From NCBI GenBank assembly GCA_036320915.1, contig JAXBDG010000010.1:1-64000 (forward strand): a DNA stretch of 64,000 nucleotides, written 5' to 3'. The notes under the pieces are model-generated. The model searched no databases, was not told the origin of the DNA, and saw only the letters and a list, made by a program, of their open reading frames with translations. Origin of the DNA: Linnemannia elongata (taxonomy: Eukaryota; Mortierellomycota; Mortierellomycetes; Mortierellales; Mortierellaceae). Below are positions 13,501 through 22,080 of the stretch, piece after piece. The position numbers were made by a program, and so were the translations under genes. How positions within the stretch are numbered: position 1 is the first letter of the stretch; the number at the start of each line of letters is the position of its first letter.

Positions 13501-15126
13501 TGCAGCCTCGACAAGGACTGCTGTGACAGCAAGAAATGTCTTGAGGGCAAATGCCAGACACCACCAACATGCTCCCCACTCGGCAAACCTTGCAGTCTCG
13601 ACAAGGACTGCTGTGACAGCAAGAAATGTCTTGAGGGCAAATGCCAGACACCACCAACATGCTCCCCACTCGGCAAACCTTGCAGCCTCGACAAGGACTG
13701 CTGTGACAGCAAGAAATGTCTTGAGGGCAAATGCCAGACACCACCAACATGCTCCCCACTCGGCAAACCTTGCAGCCTCGACAAGGACTGCTGTGACAGC
13801 AAGAAATGTCTTGAGGGCAAATGCCAGACACCACCAACATGCTCCCCACTCGGCAAACCTTGCAGCCTCGACAAGGACTGCTGTGACAGCAAGAAATGTC
13901 TTGAGGGCAAATGCCAGACACCACCAACATGCTCCCCACTCGGCAAACCTTGCAGCCTCGACAAGGACTGCTGTGACAGCAAGAAATGTCTTGAGGGCAA
14001 ATGCCAGACACCACCAACATGCTCCCCACTCGGCAAACCTTGCAGCCTCGACAAGGACTGCTGTGACAGCAAGAAATGTCTTGAGGGCAAATGCCAGACA
14101 CCACCAACATGCTCCCCACTCGGCAAACCGTGCAGCCTCGACAAGGACTGCTGTGACAGCAAGAAATGTCTTGAGGGCAAATGCCAGACACCACCAACAT
14201 GCTCCCCACTCGGCAAACCGTGCAGCCTCGACAAGGACTGCTGTGACAGCAAGAAATGTCTTGAGGGCAAATGCCAGACACCACCAACATGCTCCCCACT
14301 CGGCAAACCTTGCAGCCTCGACAAGGACTGCTGTGACAGCAAGAAATGTCTTGAGGGCAAATGCCAGACACCACCAACATGCTCCCCACTCGGCAAACCT
14401 TGCAGTCTCGACAAGGACTGCTGTGACAGCAAGAAATGTCTTGAGGGCAAATGCTGCAACCCTCCGCCACCATGCTCTATTCTCGGTGGCGCCTGCCACA
14501 AGGACAACGAGTGCTGCGATGGCAAGGTCTGTGTCGACAACAAATGCTGCCACCGTAAGCCAACATGCTCTATTCTCGGTGGCACCTGCCACAAGGACAA
14601 CGAGTGCTGCGATGGCAAGGTCTGCGTCGACAACAAATGCTGCCACCGTAAGCCAACATGCTCTATTCTCGGTGGCACCTGCCACAAGGACAACGAGTGC
14701 TGCGATGGCAAGGTCTGTGTCGACAACAAATGCTGCCACCGTAAGCCAACATGCTCTATTCTCGGTGGCACCTGCCACAAGGACAACGAGTGCTGCGATG
14801 GCAAGGTCTGTGTCGACAACAAATGCTGCCACCGTAAGCCAACATGCTCTATTCTCGGTGGCACCTGCCACAAGGACAACGAATGCTGCGATGGCAAGGT
14901 CTGTGTTTCTGGCAAATGCTGCAAACCTACATGCTCTCCAGTCGGTGGAAGATGCCGCGGCCGCGACAAGAAGTGCTGTGATGGCAAGAAATGTGAGCAT
15001 GGCAAGTGCCAGCCGGATTGCTCTCCAGTCGGTGGAACATGCGGCGGCCGTGACAAGAAGTGCTGTGATGGCAGGAAGTGTAAGCATGGCAAGTGCCAGT
15101 CGGGCGGAGGTCACTTCAGCCACTAA
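10600..15126 (+). CDS. Secreted 1508-aa protein of 48 tandem knottin-like six-cysteine modules
   Basis: Single uninterrupted exon. Residues 1-19 are a signal peptide (MKIHYLFVAIAFCVWAVRA), so the protein enters the secretory pathway. A divergent five-Cys module follows (residues 27-55), then 41 type-A modules (10777-14472), five type-B (14473-14931) and two type-C (14932-15123). A and B share the spacing C-x6-C-x5-CC-x4-C-x4-C, and type C has x6 in the second loop; this fits the inhibitor-cystine-knot (knottin) pattern. Linkers are short and Pro/Thr rich (QTPPT, CNPPPP, CHRKPT). About 20% of the mature protein is Cys. No Kex2-type KR/RR site lies in the linkers, so it is more likely one long disulfide-rich chain than a precursor of many peptides. 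Type-A modules are almost identical, which shows very recent expansion. The function is unknown: wall or surface protein, metal binding, or antimicrobial/inhibitor roles are all possible. The fold is inferred from Cys spacing only. Confidence 0.9.
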   Translation: MKIHYLFVAIAFCVWAVRASDESAVPCLIIKGACHHKDTLQPCSEGTTCVSGKCQPPPTCSPLGKPCSLDKDCCDSKKCLDGKCCNPPPPCSPLGKPCSLDKDCCDSKKCLEGKCQTPPTCSPLGKPCSLDKDCCDSKKCLEGKCQTPPTCSPLGKPCSLDKDCCDSKKCLEGKCQTPPTCSPLGKPCSLDKDCCDSKKCLEGKCQTPPTCSPLGKPCSLDKDCCDSKKCLEGKCQTPPTCSPLGKPCSLDKDCCDSKKCLEGKCQTPPTCSPLGKPCSLDKDCCDSKKCLEGKCQTPPTCSPLGKPCSLDKDCCDSKKCLEGKCQTPPTCSPLGKPCSLDKDCCDSKKCLEGKCQTPPTCSPLGKPCSLDKDCCDSKKCLEGKCQTPPTCSPLGKPCSLDKDCCDSKKCLEGKCQTPPTCSPLGKPCSLDKDCCDSKKCLEGKCQTPPTCSPLGKPCSLDKDCCDSKKCLEGKCQTPPTCSPLGKPCSLDKDCCDSKKCLEGKCQTPPTCSPLGKPCSLDKDCCDSKKCLEGKCQTPPTCSPLGKPCSLDKDCCDSKKCLEGKCQTPPTCSPLGKPCSLDKDCCDSKKCLEGKCQTPPTCSPLGKPCSLDKDCCDSKKCLEGKCQTPPTCSPLGKPCSLDKDCCDSKKCLEGKCQTPPTCSPLGKPCSLDKDCCDSKKCLEGKCQTPPTCSPLGKPCSLDKDCCDSKKCLEGKCQTPPTCSPLGKPCSLDKDCCDSKKCLEGKCQTPPTCSPLGKPCSLDKDCCDSKKCLEGKCQTPPTCSPLGKPCSLDKDCCDSKKCLEGKCQTPPTCSPLGKPCSLDKDCCDSKKCLEGKCQTPPTCSPLGKPCSLDKDCCDSKKCLEGKCQTPPTCSPLGKPCSLDKDCCDSKKCLEGKCQTPPTCSPLGKPCSLDKDCCDSKKCLEGKCQTPPTCSPLGKPCSLDKDCCDSKKCLEGKCQTPPTCSPLGKPCSLDKDCCDSKKCLEGKCQTPPTCSPLGKPCSLDKDCCDSKKCLEGKCQTPPTCSPLGKPCSLDKDCCDSKKCLEGKCQTPPTCSPLGKPCSLDKDCCDSKKCLEGKCQTPPTCSPLGKPCSLDKDCCDSKKCLEGKCQTPPTCSPLGKPCSLDKDCCDSKKCLEGKCQTPPTCSPLGKPCSLDKDCCDSKKCLEGKCQTPPTCSPLGKPCSLDKDCCDSKKCLEGKCQTPPTCSPLGKPCSLDKDCCDSKKCLEGKCQTPPTCSPLGKPCSLDKDCCDSKKCLEGKCQTPPTCSPLGKPCSLDKDCCDSKKCLEGKCCNPPPPCSILGGACHKDNECCDGKVCVDNKCCHRKPTCSILGGTCHKDNECCDGKVCVDNKCCHRKPTCSILGGTCHKDNECCDGKVCVDNKCCHRKPTCSILGGTCHKDNECCDGKVCVDNKCCHRKPTCSILGGTCHKDNECCDGKVCVSGKCCKPTCSPVGGRCRGRDKKCCDGKKCEHGKCQPDCSPVGGTCGGRDKKCCDGRKCKHGKCQSGGGHFSH
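10777..14472 (+). repeat. 41-copy coding minisatellite, 90-bp unit (type A)
   Basis: Units start at 10777 (93 bp), then at 10870 and every 90 bp to 14380 (the last is 93 bp). The first and last units have the variant linker CCNPPPP; the 39 units between them encode identical protein. In DNA I see only two variable positions in those: CCT/CCG (Pro; CCG in the units starting at 11050, 12040, 13300, 13480, 14110 and 14200) and AGC/AGT (Ser; AGT at 11500, 13030, 13390 and 13570, plus the last unit). Units 13300-13659 alternate CCG and AGT, a 180-bp higher-order pair. Five of the six reading frames lack stops across the array, which makes long false ORFs. Confidence 0.97.
14473..15124 (+). repeat. 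Older module types B (5 x about 93 bp) and C (2 x 87-105 bp)
   Basis: Type-B units start at 14473, 14566, 14659, 14752 and 14845 and encode a CSILGG(A/T)CHKDNECC core. They differ at a few sites, including one silent and one Ala/Thr change, and the last has the linker CCKPT. Type-C units start at 14932 and 15019, with cores CSPVGGRC and CSPVGGTC. Divergence grows from A to B to C, so the array seems to have grown by local duplication at the 5' side. Confidence 0.9.
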
Positions 15127-15208
15127 TGATGGGATGGTACACATGTGTGTCTGGCAGATGCCAAGTGCAATGCACACCAATCTATGACCTTGTGGTCTTG
15201 CACTACTC
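15127..15208 (+). pseudogene. Relic of a further module just past the stop codon
   Basis: Directly after the TAA, positions 15138-15166 read ACATGTGTGTCTGGCAGATG and onward. This is nearly identical to 10741-10763 in the first module of the same gene (TCVSGKCQ), but in another frame relative to the present stop. It reads TCVSGRCQVQC. The gene probably once extended further and lost its last module by frameshift, or recombination copied a 5' segment here. Confidence 0.55.
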
Positions 15209-16091
15209 TTACTAAGCTTAGCTGAATTGTTTGTTGCTGATGGATGTTTTGACACAACGCCTGTCAAACACTTAAGTAGCTGCTGTTACACATATTGTTG
15301 CATACTCGAACCCCATATCATCCCCAATATATCTTTTTGAATATTCTTATTTCTTAAAAAAAAGGAAAACAAGTTCAATAGCAAAATCTCTCAGTTGCAA
15401 CTTCTCCGTCTCATTAGACTCTAGTCCTCGTTCTTTTTTACCTATTCTGTGACATGACAATTGAAGGTATTAGTCATGCAGTCGCCTGTCCAGGAAATGG
15501 CGCCAGAGGCAACAGGCACAGAAACAGTAACCTTCTTTCATCTTTTGGACTCCCATCCTCAGCACTCTTCTGCAGTAGGAAAAGTTTATAAAGAATTAAG
15601 AATGATCTTTACAAGATATTTCTGTACCACGTTCTTCTCCACTGGGTTAGGCGCGCCCTGAGGTCGTTACAGCTGATACTCGTTACCGTTCGCTGACTGT
15701 TCAGGGGTTCGCTGTTTTTCTACACTGGGTGATGCTTATTCTTCCAACAATGTCTGAACCCTTGAGCCGATGGAAATGAAAGGGGGTCTGTTTGCGTCTG
15801 ACAGTTGGGTTGGCGTTTGAGTCTTAAAAAGCGTAGTCCTCGTTGCCTGCTCTCTTGGTCTCCCGCAGTAACACTCGTAACATCTTATTTAATCTAGTTG
15901 ACACCAATTCTTCCATATCTCTCTGTCTTTCTCTCTCTCTCCCTCTCTCTCTCCCTCTCTCCCTCTCTCTCTTTCTCTCTCTCTCTCCCTCTCTCTCACT
16001 CTCTCCATCACTCTTGCTCACTCCATCTACCCTCCATAACAGCCCATCCAAAGATGTCCCACTCGCAGGCCCCACAGAACAGCCTCGTGTT
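15209..16091. other. No gene recognised; CT-rich microsatellite at 15918-16015
   Basis: Contains the presumed 3' flank of the cysteine-rich gene and an imperfect (CT)n/(CCCTCT)n tract. Open frames here are short or low-complexity. Confidence 0.4.
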
Positions 16092-16304
16092 ATGTCGGCA
16101 TTGATGACGCCAGTTCCTACAACCACGCAGCTGTTGTTCTGCCCTGTCTGCAGTCAAGCCTTCAAACCAAGTAAGAACCGGAACTTTAACTTGCGCCGTC
16201 ATATCAAGAACATTCACAACATGTCACCAACAATGCACCTCCGCAAGTGCAAATGGAACTCGATACCTGACGTCTCTGTCGCACGGCTGAGGAGGCAACC
16301 TTAG
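16092..16304 (+). CDS. Small C2H2 zinc-finger-like protein, 70 aa
   Basis: From the ATG at 16092 the frame encodes FCPVCSQAFK followed by RNFNLRRHIKNIH: a C-x2-C-x16-H-x4-H finger, with a longer middle than the usual x12. The tail is basic and ends RLRRQP. The frame is open further upstream to 15843, but that part translates the CT microsatellite, so I prefer the internal ATG. A GTAAGA inside the finger (16171) could be a splice donor, in which case the exon ends there and the histidines are not part of it. The role would be nucleic-acid binding if real. It could also be the last exon of a decayed gene. Confidence 0.4.
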   Translation: MSALMTPVPTTTQLLFCPVCSQAFKPSKNRNFNLRRHIKNIHNMSPTMHLRKCKWNSIPDVSVARLRRQP

Positions 16305-16369
16305 GGTTGTGCATGCTCAGTCAGGCGGTCTAAGACAAAAGGCTTCCCCCCCCTGAAGTTGGTGTCAGA

Positions 16370-16680
16370 AAAATTATACTATAAACAGGAAATTGAAAGT
16401 GAAGAATGTGAGTGGTAGCAGCATGACGAAAAACAAAAAAAAAAATGTTGAAGGGGAAAGAAGAGGTAGATAAGGTAGGGAAGGGATGATGTTTCTGCAG
16501 AAAGTGAAAGAGAGAAGCAAAAGGGAAGCAGAGCACGGCAGAGTTCGGCGTAGGAATGGATCCACTGGCCTCTGTTGTCTGTGAGACCGTTATGAACAGA
16601 GCTGCTCATCAGTTAGTGAGACTGATAGAGTGTGAGAGTTTCACTCCCAAGTCGATCCGTTAGTCTCCATCCTACATATA
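16370..16680. repeat. Dispersed repeat, copy B
   Basis: Similar to 4661-5015 in the same orientation, with shared blocks GGAAGCAGAGCACG, GTGAGACTGATAGAGTGTGA and GTCGATCCGTTAGTCTCC. It carries one 37-bp unit instead of about 4.6. It ends near 16675, where a short TACATATACTATTC direct repeat begins. No terminal inverted repeats were found. Confidence 0.7.
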
Positions 16681-19199
16681 CTATTCTACATATATTCTAC
16701 ATATACTTAGGAATAAGCGAGTTTGCCCCTGCAACGTGATTTACGCACTTTGAATCGGTCTCCGAGAATGTCTCATTTTTTCCTATGTGATTTTTTTTTG
16801 TTTCTGATTCTTGTTCTCTCTGACAACCTTTCTCCTTCGTTGCTGCTTGGTGCTGTAGGGTTTCTATCACGAACTGTTTGCTTTATTTCCTCTTTTGTTG
16901 TACCTCTTTCTCCCCTTTCTTCCCTCCACATTTAACTTTGCACAGATCACAAATACCTTTCTCTCTTCCCAGGATTTCTGCATCACCATACTGCTTTCTC
17001 TTTATCACCTACATTTTCTATGGATATGATCAGCTTTGTGGATCTTTTTACAATAGCGCCTTTGTCTACCGATGATGTTAGCGGTGTCATACCTGGGTTG
17101 TACCACGAGTAAGTCTAAGTCTTTCTCTGAGTCCAGTGCGGTGTGGGGTGTGTGCTATAAGTTGCTTCGAATGTGTGTCTGACTATGCATTGTTTGCTCT
17201 GGCTTCCATTACTTCTTCATACTTCGTTTCTTTGTCCTTTTTGGTTTATTTAGTGCTGCTTTTACGCGTTTGATTTCCGCAAGCCTTGGGCTCATGGCGC
17301 CTGAGAGTCTGAGTCTGGGTCATGGCTAGTATCCTCCTGCAATGATTCTTTAGGATGTGATCTGCGGTGGCAAGAGCTAGAGAACGAAATGTTGTCGAGG
17401 TAGATGTCGACTTTATTTTGGCAGGCTTCATATCTGTTTCTGATTCCCTTATGCACTTATTTTCTTCCGTCACATTCTCTTTCTGCTCTGATTTTCTTCT
17501 CGACATCCTCTGTACATTGGTGCAGATGGAGATGGACGTTGTTTTTCTATGATATCCTTTGACCCAAGCGGTGGCATTGTCGCCCTCATTGCTTCTCTTA
17601 TTCAACTTTTCCTTCTGTTTTCCCTCCTCATCACTCCCTCGCCTCAGTGTTTTCTCTTCTTTGCTTTTTCTAATATTATCCTTACTCCTTTTCTCTCCTC
17701 TTTCATTTGGTTTGTTTCTTTTCTTCTTTCCCTAAAAAACTTCTAAATCGTTTCTCTAAAGTACGCAGGCCACGGGCAACTGTACATGTCATTTGTTTCG
17801 AATCCTGAAGGCGCATTTCTGTACTTTGGTGAATGGTAGAGGTAACTGCATATATACTGATAAGATCGATTTGTTGGGCGTTCCTTTGTTATTGTGTTCG
17901 TCAACAGGAGTGAATATGTTTATGTCTATGGGCATTTTGCTTGGCCTGATGGTCTGATCGCATATTGATCGGCACTCTGTTGAATCATGCACTGCCCTTC
18001 AAAAAAAGTTTTGTCTCCTACATGCACTGTGATCATTGGAACTATTTTTCTGCCTCCTCGACTTCTCTGTCACCACACCTATGTTCTCTCTTTCTTTTCA
18101 CATCTCCTTCATACATTCTGACCCAACTGGGAGTGATCGCAGTTGACCATATTTTTTTTTAGGAATGACTCAGGTGAATGAAAAGTTAACAAAGTGAAGG
18201 TGACGAATAGACGCGAGGAAAGGACGAGAAAAAAAGGTTGCGTTACTATGTCGACCTTTCAAGGGCATAGTACCTTTTTTGTACCCTCCTTCATTTTCAT
18301 TCAAAAAAAAATGCAACGCGCCGTGGACAATGTCATTTCTCAAAAAAAAAAAAAAAAAAATATAGGCAGTTGTCTAATTTGAGCACTGTTCCGGGTACAA
18401 CCTATTTTGTAAAGAGACGCTGCTATAGGCACTATGAAGAGGCCATTTCAGAGTAATGTTCGATGAACATCTTCGTCTCCATATCGTTTCTCATTCTTTT
18501 ACGTAGCACCACCCTTTTCTTTGCTTGCCTCTGTCTCCTCTTTTCTCTCCTCTCCATCCCTTCTTTCCTTTGGTAGCACAAACACTTCGTTTTTCGTTTG
18601 TTTTCTCACTCCGATGGCAGCTGCGGAGAGTAATTGCTACCCTCTTTCATTGTCAAGACAACGACATCTATAACAAAAGGAATCAGCTTAGGTTTGATAC
18701 GGATCTCTTTCTTAATTCACAACGATACGCCGATCTCACCTTATGCCTGACACTGTCTATCATGAGACAGAGAGAGAGGGCTGCAAGGGCATGGGAAACT
18801 GGCTGCGGTGCATGTACTTAAAGTATACGCATATTTTTTTTTCTAAATCCTCCCACATCGACATATCAATTTTCATGGCCTTCTTGAATGTACCGTATGT
18901 TGAAATAAATGGGGTATTAGGAGAACATGCATATGGCCCCAGGATAGTTCTTTCGCAATAGTCTCAGCTCTTGCGATATTGCAATTTTTTTTATTTTCAA
19001 ATGCAAGGTTTCCTTGTTCTGTTCTTGAAGGCACCGCCTCCAGACCGCGTAAACATAGCGAACTGCTTGTCTCTCACCTTTGGCTATCTGAGTTGATCGT
19101 TTTTTGTCACGGAGTGTTGTTGCAGTTGTTGTTGCAAAGAGTTGTTATTACATGATACCGTTGTTGTTGTTGTTGTTGTTGTTGCTGTGGTGGTTGTGG
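16681..19199. other. No gene recognised
   Basis: AT-rich and pyrimidine-rich sequence with poly-A at 18342-18359 and a GTT-type trinucleotide repeat at 19158-19185. Open frames are under 120 codons and show no domain I recognise. Confidence 0.4.
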
Positions 19200-21174
19200 G
19201 TGTTGCTGTTCACGCTCACGTGGTAACATCACTCGAGGGCGAGTCGCGAAGACGAGTCGAGCGTATCGCCATCAAGATTCCACAAAAGAATGTGGCGAGA
19301 TCCAACTACGACGACAAGAACCGGCGTGATCGTATAGCTGTCCCTTTTCCACCTCTCGATCTTGGGCTCTGCATGTACTCTCGAAGTGTTGCTCAGCAGA
19401 ACGCTCCTTGCCATCTTTTGGTCCAAACAGAATCCAGTCCTTGATGGTCTGATCAGCTCGAAATTTGTCGCTCCTGAACTTCAGATCCAAGACCTTACTG
19501 GCATCAGAGATATCCGCGAGAGTATTGGCCCTTTTCAATCGTGTTCCAGAACTAATCTGGATGAAGTCGATTTGGATGGACTTCCATTCGAGAACAAACA
19601 GTCGCTTTGCAGTGGAACGGAAACCAACAGGTCAATTCGGCCTGGAGTTCCCGAGGGCTATGGCGGAAATTAAGAATGCAATCGTTATTCTAAATAACAC
19701 TCATATCGCGGACATCACGACATAACATTAATCATTCATACCTTGGTAATGGTTGTCTCGACGCCAGCTTTCCGAAGGGACGGGTGGATATTAACTAGGA
19801 GGGTGAAACGCATCGAGTTACAGTGATCCACTTCCTTCTTTTGAAAATCACGAACTCCGACATCGCGTTGCTGCATACCACGGGCGTATAGTTCGACGAT
19901 CTTGTCGATGAGCCCATCGTTTATAAGTGATCTAAATGCGTTATTCACATCTTCTAGGCTTGTATGAAGCTTATCACTCCCAATTCGCTCTGCAGCCACC
20001 AAGTTTGGAATCCTTAGTGCTTTCTTGCCGACACAAAACGTCAGTCCACCAATGTGTACCATGTACGACAACCACGCCGCCTTGCTTTTGTAAAGATCGC
20101 CAGCCTGAAGTACATAAGGGAAAACATAAAAAGCCGTGTTATTCACTGAAAGAGCAGAAGCATGAAACAACAACAGCAGCAGCGGCGGCGGCAATTTATG
20201 CGTTATCCCGAACATTACCAGGCTTGCGAGAGTAAATGTTTGCCCGATTTTGTCAAATGGGATCAGTCCTTCTTCCACATTCTTGCCTTGCTCGCTTCCG
20301 CTGAAGAGTCCGTCCTCTAACAATCGCGTCGCCACTGGCGATGCTGCGAGCAGTCGCAGCGATACTTCCGAGGCCTCAGAATTGAGGACTGATAGAGGAT
20401 CCTCCATCGGCTCTCCCTCTGCCAGGCTCTATAAACATTATCATAATTTGCAGAGAAAATAGCGTGTGTGTCAGTAGACGCTATTATCAAGTCAGATATC
20501 CACCTCTAACAACTTGTGAAAGAAACTCACTTCCAAGTACTCGAGGCATGTGTTTGTGTTATAGGTCAAAGGCCCTTGTCCGCCAGGAACGAAATTGTAG
20601 CCGTTGTAATGATCCCTCATAATCTTCAAATGCTTCTCTGCTTCGACTGCGGACTCAGAGACTAGTGCCAACGCGGCGGCGACATCTGCTTCCGTCAAAC
20701 CACAAAATCCCGCGACCTCTGGTCTCCAGGATACAAATCGAGCCACGTTGAATCCAGACGTGTTGTCCGCCAAAGATTGCGGCGAGACACCTGTAATATA
20801 GCATTTGGCGATCTTGCGGCAACCCAATTCACTCTTCACAGACGCCCAGAATCCCTTCAGCAGGCTGTCCGTGTCGACTCGTCGTGGCGGTTTCCACTGA
20901 ACACTGTCGATGGGGACAAGATAATCATTGCTATAGCTGTCATATTCGTCCGCCATCAGATAAATCTAACAGTGAACAGATAGACAGTTAACTGTCGTCA
21001 TAATGAACTTGCAATCACAAAAAAAAAGAGAGATATCCATCTGCACTTACTCCCTTGATCATTGAAAGGGGGTCCTCAGGACTCTTGGCACTGGAGAGTA
21101 TATTATGCACGACATTCGCGCATGCTCTCACACTAGTCATGGCATCGTCATGAGTAAGGGTGTAAGTCACCAGT
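19200..21174 (-). pseudogene. Crinkler-type gene, C-terminal half: ATPase and PD-(D/E)XK-like nuclease part
   Basis: Minus-strand exons can be traced: 21174-21051, 20965-20531, 20429-20219 and 20104-19742, all with GT-AG borders. The second opens with IYLMADEYDSYSNDYLVP, the Walker-B-like motif of the AAA-ATPase-like family (Pfam PF09820 type) found in fungal Crinkler proteins. Later exons carry FYVFPYVLQAGDLY and SLINDGLIDKIVELYARG. A last piece near 19600-19450 holds LFVLEWKSIQIDF and LDLKF, which matches the PD-(D/E)XK-like C-terminal domain (ExK core), but stops and frameshifts separate it from the previous exon. The 5' side ends at a TGA next to CAGTCGACTG palindromes. Such proteins are classed as effector or conflict nucleases. 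This copy is broken, and its front half is probably at 27.5-28.6 kb. Confidence 0.75.
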
Positions 21175-21189
21175 CAATAAACCTGACTG

Positions 21190-21245
21190 CAGTCGACTGA
21201 TGAAGAAAAAAAGTCAGTCGACTGAAAAAAAATTGGAGTCGACTG
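21190..21245. repeat. Three copies of the palindrome (C/G)AGTCGACTG
   Basis: CAGTCGACTG at 21190 and 21215 and GAGTCGACTG at 21236, separated by A-rich spacers. A fourth, CAGTCGACTT, lies at 27550, exactly where the matching front half of the Crinkler gene stops. The pair may mark the ends of an insertion. Confidence 0.6.
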
Positions 21246-21598
21246 CCAGCCCATCTCTCAAGATGTCATGCTCGGCACCCGAATGCCGATTGCCCCCTCG
21301 TTGCCTGTACCGACAGGCAAACGAGTAGGCATACCTATCGTGGTCCCTTCGGCGCCCTTGAGATACTGGCCTTGATAACACTACCTTAAATTAGCCTTCT
21401 TCCCTTGACCTGAGTGGTTCCTTCCTTTTCACCTTGGAACAACTCAGGTACAAGACCCCTCCTTACCCTTAGTTTACTAGCATACCGCATATACTCATTA
21501 CTTATTAAACGCCCTTTTCACCTTAAAACAACTCAGCCCCGCTGATACGTAGAAATAGAGGATCACCCCCAAGGAGCACCCCCAGTACTCCTAGGCCC
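21246..21598. other. No gene recognised; GTTGCCTGT hairpin at about 21300-21325
   Basis: Contains an inverted pair (CGTTGCCTGT / ACAGGCAAACG) with a 4-nt loop, and two related segments CCTTTTCACCTT(G/A)GAACAACTCAG / CCTTAAAACAACTCAG. This could be part of an LTR or other transposon relic. Confidence 0.3.
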
Positions 21599-22080
21599 CT
21601 ATTCTTTCAAACATTCGCAGGTAATGACGATGGAGAAGCCGGAACCCTGGTACTTAGTGAAACAATTATACAGGGTCAAAGCTGGGTAAGGGATGTTTTG
21701 TTTTTGAAACAGAGCGCCAGCACGCGTTCCTTGTGAGAGGCGGTGCAGAGATCGAAAAAATGAACCATTGCCCAGCAACCGCCTGGCGCAAAATCTTCGT
21801 TCTCTTCCTTTTTTTTGCCTTTGCGACAAGTAAACATATTGCTTTGTAAAAGGAGGCAGACTCCTACGTTTTGGCCAGTACAGATGACGGTACGGGGAAT
21901 CGTATATCAACGAAAGAGTCGTGTGGGCGAGGTGTTTGGAGACGCAGAGGATAGGCAGTAGAGGGTGGATAATTCTGATGAGCTAGTGGAGGGGAACGGG
22001 GAGGAGTAATAGGATCCGGTGCAGGATTTCTGGAGGCAACTTGGACAGGTATTCCTTTGTCGGCAGTGGTATTTTAGGGT
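21599..22080 (-). pseudogene. F-box protein gene remnant
   Basis: On the minus strand, about 22052-22017 reads YLSKLPPEILHRILLLL, a clear F-box start, followed by ILCVSKHLAHTTL and YDSPYRHLYWP, as in fungal F-box proteins that continue into LRRs. A TAG interrupts the frame shortly after the F-box start (PVPLH-stop). The ORF then runs 21910-21599 without visible LRRs and ends early. It is truncated and interrupted, hence a pseudogene. It lies inside the interval between the two Crinkler halves. Confidence 0.6.

Noticed and set aside
10777..14472. Possible CRISPR-like array
   Set aside because: The unit is fully repeated without unique spacers and is coding in a eukaryotic context.
10552..15267. 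Huge antisense and shifted ORFs (1261-1571 aa) over the cysteine-rich gene
   Set aside because: A 90-bp unit without stops in five frames makes them automatically. Only the frame from 10600 has a signal peptide, regular Cys spacing and purely silent unit variation.
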